Positions 17,721-27,063 of a DNA stretch of 49,017 bases are shown here, piece by piece. The stretch comes from Burkholderiales bacterium (GTDB lineage: Bacteria; Pseudomonadota; Gammaproteobacteria; Burkholderiales; Burkholderiaceae_C), in contig JAGWUS010000029.1 of the NCBI GenBank assembly GCA_028868305.1, positions 1 to 49,017 on the forward strand. Reading direction: 5' to 3'. The number at the start of each line of letters is the position of its first letter. Positions within the stretch are counted from its first letter, which is position 1. Position numbers and translations under genes: made by a program. The notes beneath the pieces are model-generated. The model worked only from the letters and a program-made list of their open reading frames with translations, was not told the DNA's origin and did no database searches.

Positions 17721-18827
17721 ATGATCGTATTGAAGGCAACGCAAGACAAAGTGCTATCCGTTCTGCAGTCCGTTGCGGGCATTGTGGAGCGCCGGCACAC
17801 GTTGCCCATTCTGGCCAATGTCCTGTTGCGCAAGACCGGCACCTCCATCCAGCTCACCACCAGCGACCTGGAAATCCAGATCCGCACCACAGCCGATCTG
17901 GGTGGCGACGCCGGCAACTTCACCACCACCATTGGCGCGCGCAAGCTCATCGACATTCTGCGCACCATGCCAGCCGACCAGACCGTCTCGCTGGAGTCCA
18001 GCCAGAGCAAGGTCATCCTCAAAGGTGGCAAAAGCAAGTTCACGCTGCAAACCCTGCAGGCGGAAGACTTCCCACTGGTACAGGAGTCCGCCAACTTTGG
18101 CCCAGCCTTCAGCGTGCCGCAAAAAACCCTGAAAGACCTGCTTAGCCAGGTATCGTTCGCCATGGCGGTGCATGACATCCGCTACTACCTCAATGGCATT
18201 CTGTTTGTCGCTGAAGGCAAACAACTCAGCTTGGTCGCTACCGACGGCCACCGCCTGGCGTTTGCCTCCGCCACGCTGGATGTCGACGTGCCCAAGCAGG
18301 AAGTGATCCTGCCGCGCAAGACCGTGATCGAACTGCAGCGTCTGCTGTCCGATACCGAAGGCGCCATCGAGATGCAGTTCGCCAACAACCAGGCCAAGTT
18401 CACATTTGATGGCATGGAGTTCGTGACCAAGCTGGTCGAGGGCAAGTTCCCCGACTACAACCGCGTCATCCCCAAGAACCACAAGAACAAGATCACCCTG
18501 GGTCGCGATGCCCTTCTGAAAACCCTGCAGCGCACTGCCATCCTGACCAGCGACAAATTCAAGGGTGTGCGCCTGAACATAGACCCCGGCAGCCTGCGTG
18601 TGGCGTCCAACAACGCCGAGCAGGAAGAGGCCGTCGACGAGCTCGACATCGACTACGGTGGCGACAGCATCGAGATCGGTTTCAACGTGACCTACCTGAT
18701 CGACGCACTGGCCAATATGAGCCAGGATATGGTCAAACTGGAGCTGTCCGACGGCAACAGCTCTGCGCTGTTCACCATCCCCGACAACGCCACGTTCAAG
18801 TACGTGGTCATGCCCATGAGAATTTAG
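17721..18827 (+). CDS. dnaN: DNA polymerase III sliding clamp (beta subunit)
   Basis: A 368-residue clamp with three repeated clamp domains of about 120 residues each. It starts MIVLKATQDKVLSVLQSVAG, carries RHTLPILANVLL in domain I, and ends YVVMPMRI, the conserved C-terminus that lines the client-binding groove. The dimer encircles DNA and tethers polymerase III. A GAGG site precedes the ATG. Gene order dnaA-dnaN-gyrB is canonical, although recF is absent between dnaN and gyrB, as is usual in this group. Confidence 0.97.
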   Translation: MIVLKATQDKVLSVLQSVAGIVERRHTLPILANVLLRKTGTSIQLTTSDLEIQIRTTADLGGDAGNFTTTIGARKLIDILRTMPADQTVSLESSQSKVILKGGKSKFTLQTLQAEDFPLVQESANFGPAFSVPQKTLKDLLSQVSFAMAVHDIRYYLNGILFVAEGKQLSLVATDGHRLAFASATLDVDVPKQEVILPRKTVIELQRLLSDTEGAIEMQFANNQAKFTFDGMEFVTKLVEGKFPDYNRVIPKNHKNKITLGRDALLKTLQRTAILTSDKFKGVRLNIDPGSLRVASNNAEQEEAVDELDIDYGGDSIEIGFNVTYLIDALANMSQDMVKLELSDGNSSALFTIPDNATFKYVVMPMRI

Positions 18828-18828
18828 C

Positions 18829-21526
<2,698 letters not shown>

Positions 21527-21566
21527 TGGTCGAATCGGGCTCTATCCCCCATGAAATATGCGTAAG

Positions 21567-21585
21567 CAGCTATGCTATTTATAGC
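21567..21585 (-). repeat. 19-base interrupted-palindrome repeat, copy d
   Basis: On the minus strand GCTATAAATAGCATAGCTG. It lies between gyrB and its terminator hairpin and overlaps the hairpin by three bases. Confidence 0.6.
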
Positions 21586-21615
21586 AGAAAGACCCGCAGA
21601 GTGGGTCTTTCTGCT
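21583..21615. terminator. Terminator hairpin between gyrB and the convergent flavoprotein gene
   Basis: AGCAGAAAGACCC and GGGTCTTTCTGCT are perfect 13-base inverses around a 7-base loop. There is no long T run on either side, but stem strength and the convergent position make bidirectional termination likely. Confidence 0.75.
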
Positions 21616-21636
21616 TATGTCGTGCGTAGCGACGGA

Positions 21637-23058
21637 TCAGGCGAAGGAATCACCCATTAGCGTGTTGAACCAGGTGTTCATTTGCTGAAAATTCTTGGTG
21701 CTGATGCTGTCTGACTCCACCGGCTTGGCCCCCGTGGTCACGCCCCCGCCATTGGCGACCTTGAAGGCGCCGCCCTCATACTGGTAAACCGCCGTCAGCC
21801 ACGATGCCGTGGTGGCCGTGATCGGTGAGTAGCACGCCGAGTTGGCCACCGGGGCAGGGTCGGGTTGCTGGCCGCCGAGCAGGCGAACGATAGCGTCGGC
21901 ACAGATCTTGGCTTCCTGATTGGCAATGTGGCCAGCCTTGGGCAGGCCGCATTGTGAAGCGTCTCCGATCACGTGGATGCCGGTGGCGCCCGCCGCAGTG
22001 CTTTCGAAGCTGAGCATGTTGACCACTGCCCATTTGCCATTGGTGCTATTGGCCAGACCGGCCTGGGAGAGCCAGCCCCCTGCCCGACTGCCGGCAGCAC
22101 GGTGCGGCGGGATCGGGTTGACCACCTGCGCAGATACCGTACGGGCAACGCCCATGCGGTCGGTGTAACTCACGACCTTGGTGGCAGGGTCGATCTGGAT
22201 GCCGGTCACGCCGGGCTGGTAGTCGACAACCCCGGCGTGTATAACCGAAAAGGCCTGCGTGAAGGTGTGGGCTTCCGCCTGAATCGCGGAGTAGGGATTG
22301 ACAGGATCGGTGGGCAGGTTCTCATCCAGCACGATGACTTTGCTGCCCGTGCCTTTGCTGGTTTTCAGGTAGTCCGCCACCAGGCAGGCCCGCTCGTACG
22401 GTCCGGGCGGGCAACGGTAGGGTGCCTTGGGGATGGTCATGACGAAGGTGCTGCCGTTGGGCATAGTGGCAAGCTGGTCGCTCAACAGTTGCGTCTGCGT
22501 GCCAGCGCGCCAGGCATGCGGGGTGCGGGTTTCGTAGTCGACCTGGGTCAGGCCGTAAGCGTCTTCGAACTCGACACCAGGCGCCAGCACCAGCCGGTCG
22601 TAGAGCAGCTGACTCCCGTCGGACAGGGTGATCATGCGCGCCGTCTTGTCTATGCCGGTGACCGAAGCGCGCACGATGTTGACGCTGTATTTGCTGCTCA
22701 GGTTCCCATGGGTGTAGCCCAGGCTGGCCAGGGTACGGCTGCCGTTGAGCACCAGGTTGCTCATGATGTTGGAGACGTAGGTAGTGGCGGGCTCGACCAG
22801 TGTAATGGTCAGGCCGCTGCCACCCCACAGGCGAAGGTACTTGGCAGCGGTAACGCCGGCCATGCCGCCGCCGACGACGACCATCTTGCCGGTCAGGCCG
22901 GTAGTGGCGGGGCTGATGGCCGTCGTGCTGCTGCCCGAGTCGTACTCGTCGCCTTCGCCATCGGTCCAGCCAAGGGTGGGAAGCAGCGCGGTGATGCTGC
23001 TGGCGCCGGCCAGCATGAGCCAGCGGCGTCGTGCCAGGGGCATGTATTGTTGGGTCAT
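21637..23058 (-). CDS. FCSD-like periplasmic FAD oxidoreductase, Tat-exported
   Basis: A 473-residue relative of the flavoprotein subunit of flavocytochrome c sulfide dehydrogenase. A twin-arginine leader (ARRRWLMLAGAS) precedes the FAD fold (MVVVGGGMAGVTAAKYL, about residues 59-75). Family blocks YRCPPGPYERA, NPIPPHRAAG, HVIGDASQCGLPKAGHIANQ and CYSPIT are clear. Cys216 and Cys409 fit the redox-active cysteine pair of the family. The residue position that carries covalent FAD in the known enzyme (motif YTC) appears here as YVSN, so FAD is probably not covalently held. It lies 17 bases after the cytochrome c gene, its likely electron acceptor. Sulfide as substrate is unproven. Confidence 0.85.
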   Translation of the reverse strand: MTQQYMPLARRRWLMLAGASSITALLPTLGWTDGEGDEYDSGSSTTAISPATTGLTGKMVVVGGGMAGVTAAKYLRLWGGSGLTITLVEPATTYVSNIMSNLVLNGSRTLASLGYTHGNLSSKYSVNIVRASVTGIDKTARMITLSDGSQLLYDRLVLAPGVEFEDAYGLTQVDYETRTPHAWRAGTQTQLLSDQLATMPNGSTFVMTIPKAPYRCPPGPYERACLVADYLKTSKGTGSKVIVLDENLPTDPVNPYSAIQAEAHTFTQAFSVIHAGVVDYQPGVTGIQIDPATKVVSYTDRMGVARTVSAQVVNPIPPHRAAGSRAGGWLSQAGLANSTNGKWAVVNMLSFESTAAGATGIHVIGDASQCGLPKAGHIANQEAKICADAIVRLLGGQQPDPAPVANSACYSPITATTASWLTAVYQYEGGAFKVANGGGVTTGAKPVESDSISTKNFQQMNTWFNTLMGDSFA

Positions 23059-23075
23059 GGTCAGGTTCTCCTGGC

Positions 23076-23924
23076 TCAGGGTTGGTTGAGGTAGGCAACG
23101 ATGGCGTCGAGCTGGGCGCGGGTGTAACCCTGTGCGTGCGCAGCCATGATGTCGCTGTTGGCTGTTTTGCTGAAATATTCGCTTACTCCACCGGCTTTAC
23201 CACCACGGATGTCATCAAATCCGCCGCGGCCTAGGGTGCCGTGGCACTGGAAGCAATTCGAGGCAAGTAGTCGCCCGGCGGTGTTGGCCGGTTGAGCGAC
23301 GGGCGTTCCGGTACCCGATCCGCTGTTGTTGTAGCCCAGGTAGCCGTTGGATTTGTCGCCCTGGTGGTCTTCGTAGTGCTTGCGTGCGTCTTCCGCGGTG
23401 CGGGTGTAGTCGCCGCTAGGCAGGCGCTGCTTCACCTCGTCATCGGTGATTCCGTTGTCATCCAGGCGTATCTTTGTCTTGAGGCTGGTGATTTCTCGCG
23501 CCCATGCGGTGATCTGAATTCCGTTTTCCGGGTTGCCATCGCTATCCAAACTTTGCAATGTGCGCAGGATGCGTGTCACACGGGCATCGGTAGCGTTGGC
23601 CGCACCCGGCACCAACTGCAGTGGAGTGACCTTGTCGCCGTTGGGCTTCAAGCTGCCCAGCACGATGTTGCCAATGGAGAAAGTGACGGTTTCACCAGGC
23701 ATGTACGGAAAGTTGCCATTGCGATCCGTTAACCCGCTAAGTGTGGAGGACCTGAAAGTCAGGCCCTCGACTGGGGAGTCGATAAATGTGGCCACCTGGG
23801 TAGAGCCTGTGCTGGCGCCGGTGCTGCTGCCCCCGCCGCAAGCGGCCAGGGACGCGGCCAGCGCGAGCGGCATCCACAGGTGCGCGCGACTGCGCCTTTG
23901 GCGCGGAATACTGTTGCTGTTCAT
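23076..23924 (-). CDS. Lipoprotein with beta-rich domain fused to cytochrome c
   Basis: A 282-residue lipoprotein (lipobox LAAC, Cys29). Residues about 40-150 form a beta-rich module (FIDSPVEGLTFRSSTLSGLT, then GETVTFSIGNIVLG, then RILRTLQSLDSDGNPENGI) of a kind also met in bacterial surface lipoproteins. A linker leads to a small class I cytochrome c domain with heme motif CFQCH (224-228) and a probable axial Met260 in SDIMAAHAQGY. This domain resembles the FccA-type cytochrome that pairs with FCSD flavoproteins. The fusion with the front module is unusual. It is cotranscribed with the flavoprotein, so electron transfer between them is a reasonable inference. Confidence 0.85.
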   Translation of the reverse strand: MNSNSIPRQRRSRAHLWMPLALAASLAACGGGSSTGASTGSTQVATFIDSPVEGLTFRSSTLSGLTDRNGNFPYMPGETVTFSIGNIVLGSLKPNGDKVTPLQLVPGAANATDARVTRILRTLQSLDSDGNPENGIQITAWAREITSLKTKIRLDDNGITDDEVKQRLPSGDYTRTAEDARKHYEDHQGDKSNGYLGYNNSGSGTGTPVAQPANTAGRLLASNCFQCHGTLGRGGFDDIRGGKAGGVSEYFSKTANSDIMAAHAQGYTRAQLDAIVAYLNQP

Positions 23925-23981
23925 GCGGTTTCCTTCCTTCGGGATGGTGCCTTTTTGGCGGGAATAAGTGGAACCAAAAGT

Positions 23982-25178
23982 TCAGATGTCCAATTTGATT
24001 CCGGTGGCCAGCAACTGGCCGCTGTTGTCGAGTACAGCCTTGACCTCAACGTTCAGGCCATCGGCCCAGACTGCAGTTCCAATGTCGAAGACAGTGGCAT
24101 TGGTGCCGGCACCGTCGATGTAGCGCACGGTGTAGCCTCGGATAACGAAAGTCTTGTTGGTGGTATTCAGCGCAGAAATCATTCCGTGGAATTCGAATTT
24201 TTCCGCCTCAACCGCTGCGTCTGTCTCGATTGCAACCCTGGCCGCGATGACCACGCCGTTGCGTATGACCCCTTCAACCTCAACGCGCACACCCAGTGCC
24301 AGCCCGTTCGGTGATGCAGTGCGACTGGCGTCCACGGCAACTCCGTTGACGCTGAACAAGCTGCTGGAAGTGAATGCAGTAATGGTGCCTTTAATTTTGG
24401 CTTCGTCGTCGTTACTCAGTCCGTCGCTGGTTTCGCCGGCCTTGACCTCGTCTGCAAGCCATGCACCCCCTTGCTGCGCGGTTTGCAGCTTTACTCTGAC
24501 AAACTGCCCGTTCTGCAGACTGGCTGGCTTGCTGGCGGATGCGTGGTTGATAAGTGCCGACCCCAGCAGAAAGGTGGTCGCCGTCAAGTTGGTGACTATT
24601 CCACTGAGGCGGTAATTAGCGGGCGCGCTGGCGGAGACCTCTACTCGCGAGGCCTGCAGACTTCCGTCGTTGGCATTGACGAAGCCGTAGACCTCGACAT
24701 ACCGGCCGTCAAGCGTCCCATCGAAGCGACCACCAGAAAATACGGTGGTTGTCAGCACTTTTACAGTTTGTCCGAGCAGGGTGAAAGTGCTCGCGGTGGT
24801 GTTGACCTGGGCTGCTTGCCCCTTCCATTCGCTGCCGCAGGCGATCTGTCTGGCGGTAGCCGTTGCCAATGCGCCGGCGGACGCCGCGGGTGTGACGCCT
24901 GAGCCCTGGATTCGCACGACCATGCCCAGTTGCAATTGAGCGGCGGTACTGGTGACGCCATCGATTGTTACGTTGGCAGTGCTATCGTCATACCGGATGC
25001 CGTTGACGATAACCGAGCCCAGACCGCCGATGGTGCCAGTGGTGAACGAGCCGGTACCACCGCTGCTTAGCCCGGCAATGTTGGAGCCGCCGCCGCCGCA
25101 GGACGGCAACAACGCGGTACCCATGAGGGCGAGAAGGGTCTGGCGCCGGTTTGGTAAAGAGGCGTTGCGGTGATTCAT
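23982..25178 (-). CDS. DUF5666-type lipoprotein
   Basis: A 398-residue exported protein. Its leader contains RRQTLLALMGTALLPSC, which reads both as a twin-arginine motif and a lipobox (Cys27). The rest is made of repeated beta units of about 60-80 residues, with patterns such as GSVIVNGIRYDD, GMVVRIQGSG, GRYVEVYGFV, GQFVRVKLQ, GVRVEVEGVI and GLNVEVKAVL, matching the DUF5666 repeat. No catalytic residues are apparent. It begins one base after the DUF6502-type gene, whose last codons supply the Shine-Dalgarno (AGAGGAGAA). A role in binding or assembling the redox partners is only a guess. Confidence 0.8.
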   Translation of the reverse strand: MNHRNASLPNRRQTLLALMGTALLPSCGGGGSNIAGLSSGGTGSFTTGTIGGLGSVIVNGIRYDDSTANVTIDGVTSTAAQLQLGMVVRIQGSGVTPAASAGALATATARQIACGSEWKGQAAQVNTTASTFTLLGQTVKVLTTTVFSGGRFDGTLDGRYVEVYGFVNANDGSLQASRVEVSASAPANYRLSGIVTNLTATTFLLGSALINHASASKPASLQNGQFVRVKLQTAQQGGAWLADEVKAGETSDGLSNDDEAKIKGTITAFTSSSLFSVNGVAVDASRTASPNGLALGVRVEVEGVIRNGVVIAARVAIETDAAVEAEKFEFHGMISALNTTNKTFVIRGYTVRYIDGAGTNATVFDIGTAVWADGLNVEVKAVLDNSGQLLATGIKLDI

Positions 25179-25179
25179 C

Positions 25180-26058
25180 TCATTCTCCTCTGCTAGGTGC
25201 TTCGACAGGTGTTGTCTGCGGCTGCGGCGTCATTGCCTGCATCCACGAATACAGGCCCAGACGCAGGCACTGGTCCTGCGGTCGGCCGGCGAGCGCATCG
25301 GTGCGCATCAGACCTTCAAGTTGTGGCGCGACCTGCTTCATCAGCTGTTTCCACTGATTCGCAACGATCTGCTGCGCAATCTGCAGGGACTCCGTAGAAA
25401 GCTCGTCTGCGTACAGCGACTGCTCGAAGTGCTCGTTCCCTCGGCCCAAGACGTTGGTCACTGCCGCGCGCAGGTGGTCGCCCACGTTTTCGCCCAGGAA
25501 GCCGACCATCTGCGCCCACTGGTTTCGCGGAACGAAGGCATTGGCACTCAGGCGCACCGTGTCGCTGGTCGGGTTCTGTTCGGCCAGACCCAGGCGGCAC
25601 AGCGCGTCCAGCAGCGACCGGGGATGCACATCGCGCGTGACCGAAGACGCCAGGGAATCAAAGCTCGGTTCCTCCCCGTGGCGTGGCAACTCGATGGCAC
25701 CATCGGGCCCGCAGTAGGGTGGAATCGTCATCCAGCGTGTAAACAGTTCCGTCAATGCACTGCGGGTGGCCGGGCGGGCGGGCGCAGCAAGCGCTTCGAT
25801 GCGGGTTACTTCGCGCCGCGTCAGGCCGGTAAGCGCGCTGATACGGCTGTTAAGCCTCTGCGAATTGGCACCTTCGCAGGTGTCATGGGCGGCCTTCACA
25901 AAGGCGTGGCGCAGTCGCTCCTCCACGGCCTGAATCGGCACGCCCTTTCCCACGCACAGCTGCGCCAGAGGCTCCAGCAAAGCATCCAGCGCCGCCAGCA
26001 AGGACTGGGTGACATCGCCGGGAGCGGATGGACTAGAAGTATTGGCAGGCTGGTTCAT
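25180..26058 (-). CDS. DUF6502-type protein, first gene of the redox operon
   Basis: A 292-residue cytoplasmic protein without signal peptide or membrane helices. It has a helical N-terminal half that looks like a winged-helix region (RISALTGLTRREVTRIEAL, about residues 68-90) and a second helical half. The pattern fits the DUF6502 family, which I recall beside DUF5666 genes in betaproteobacteria. The helix-turn-helix look suggests that it could regulate the operon, but this is inference. A promoter-like TATAAT and a palindrome lie just upstream. No close functional homologue can be named. Confidence 0.7.
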   Translation of the reverse strand: MNQPANTSSPSAPGDVTQSLLAALDALLEPLAQLCVGKGVPIQAVEERLRHAFVKAAHDTCEGANSQRLNSRISALTGLTRREVTRIEALAAPARPATRSALTELFTRWMTIPPYCGPDGAIELPRHGEEPSFDSLASSVTRDVHPRSLLDALCRLGLAEQNPTSDTVRLSANAFVPRNQWAQMVGFLGENVGDHLRAAVTNVLGRGNEHFEQSLYADELSTESLQIAQQIVANQWKQLMKQVAPQLEGLMRTDALAGRPQDQCLRLGLYSWMQAMTPQPQTTPVEAPSRGE

Positions 26059-26074
26059 GGTGTTTCTAGGTCGG

Positions 26075-26099
26075 ATTATAAAATGTGCATTTCACACAT
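26075..26099 (-). promoter_or_regulatory. -10 element with adjacent palindromic operator-like site
   Basis: On the minus strand, ATGTG-N7-CACAT (26083-26099) runs into TATAAT (26075-26080), 16 bases before the ATG of the DUF6502-type gene. The palindrome fills the -10/-35 spacer, the place for a repressor or a MerR-type activator. No convincing -35 hexamer is present. Confidence 0.5.
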
Positions 26100-26399
26100 A
26101 TTATGTGGCAAATGTAAAACTCTGTAATTCCACAGACTCGCCTTGCGACAACGACGGCACGCAGAAAAGGCACGCGCACGGGATTTGGTCGATACCAGTT
26201 GGTGAATACCATCGATAAGATGGCTATGTTCCAACTTTCTGATCAGCACCATGCTTCTTCGTCGCAAGCTTTTGTTAGGTGGCGAGATGCTGGGCGCATA
26301 GCTTTGTGGACCGCACTTTTAAGCTGATGGATGAAAATTTTCTACGGGTGTTTGAACAGTGCAGACTTCACCCGCCTGAACACTTGAAAGGAATTACCC
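26100..26399. other. Gap without recognised gene
   Basis: 300 bases between the operon promoter and the DUF2789-type gene. Base composition is lower in GC than the flanks. Small open frames exist on both strands, but none has a ribosome site or a recognisable product. The last 15 bases hold the AAGGAA site of the next gene. I see no RNA gene or repeat here. Confidence 0.4.
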
Positions 26400-26627
26400 T
26401 TGGAAACCAATCTGCACAACCTTGCCAATCTGTTCAAACAACTGGGTTTGCCCTCGGAACCATCCGCCATCGACGCTTTTGTTTCCCGCCATAAGTTGGA
26501 CCCGGGCGTCTCCCTGTGCAAGGCACCCTTCTGGAGTGCATCGCAAGCCCAATTCCTCACGCAGGCAATAGCCAATGACTCAGACTGGGCCGAAGCGGCT
26601 GACGATCTGGCAGTGCGCCTGAGTTGA
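26400..26627 (+). CDS. DUF2789-type small protein
   Basis: A 75-residue protein that fits DUF2789 (LANLFKQLGLPSEPSAIDAF near the start, APFWSASQAQFL in the middle and DSDWAEAADDLAVRL at the end). Starts at TTG, preceded by AAGGAA with suitable spacing. No ATG is available. Function unknown. Predicted all-helical, cytoplasmic. The YjdM-type gene follows on the same strand after 79 bases. Confidence 0.8.
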   Translation: METNLHNLANLFKQLGLPSEPSAIDAFVSRHKLDPGVSLCKAPFWSASQAQFLTQAIANDSDWAEAADDLAVRLS

Positions 26628-26706
26628 GCTGCCTGCGCGGGCGGATACCATTGGCGGCTTGTCGCCAGTGTGCTGGCGACCACTCCCCATCCAACAGAGG
26701 TTCAAT

Positions 26707-27063
26707 TTGTCTGCCACGCTACCCGCCTGCCCGCAATGCGGTCTGGAAAACACTTACCCCGACGGGGACAGCTTCATTTGCCCGGACTGCAGTTTCGAAT
26801 GGCCTGCGCAGGAGGCTGCCGATGCAACGGACGCGGGTGACTCCGACGACGTGGTGCGCGACTGCAATGGCAACCCGCTGACCGAGGGCGACGCGGTCAT
26901 CCTGATCAAGGACCTGAAGGTCAAGGGCTCCTCCACCGTGCTCAAGAAGGGTACGAAGGTCAAGAGCATCCGCCTGCCTTTGGGCGCGGGGGACCACGAG
27001 GTGGACTGCCGCATGGACACCGGAAGCTTCATGCTCAAGGCCTGCTTCTTGAAGAAGGCTTGA
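26707..27063 (+). CDS. Zinc-ribbon protein of the YjdM/PhnA family
   Basis: A 118-residue protein with an N-terminal zinc ribbon (CPQCGLENTYPDGDSFICPDC, cysteines near residues 8, 11, 25 and 28) and a C-terminal SH3-like domain (DCNGNPLTEGDAVILIKDLKVKG and KGTKVKSIRL). This is the YjdM family once named PhnA. It is not the phosphonoacetate hydrolase, and its function is unsettled. The start is TTG at 26707 with AGAGG upstream. An ATG 48 bases earlier has no site. Its 3' end overlaps the convergent reductase gene by 29 bases. Confidence 0.87.
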   Translation: MSATLPACPQCGLENTYPDGDSFICPDCSFEWPAQEAADATDAGDSDDVVRDCNGNPLTEGDAVILIKDLKVKGSSTVLKKGTKVKSIRLPLGAGDHEVDCRMDTGSFMLKACFLKKA

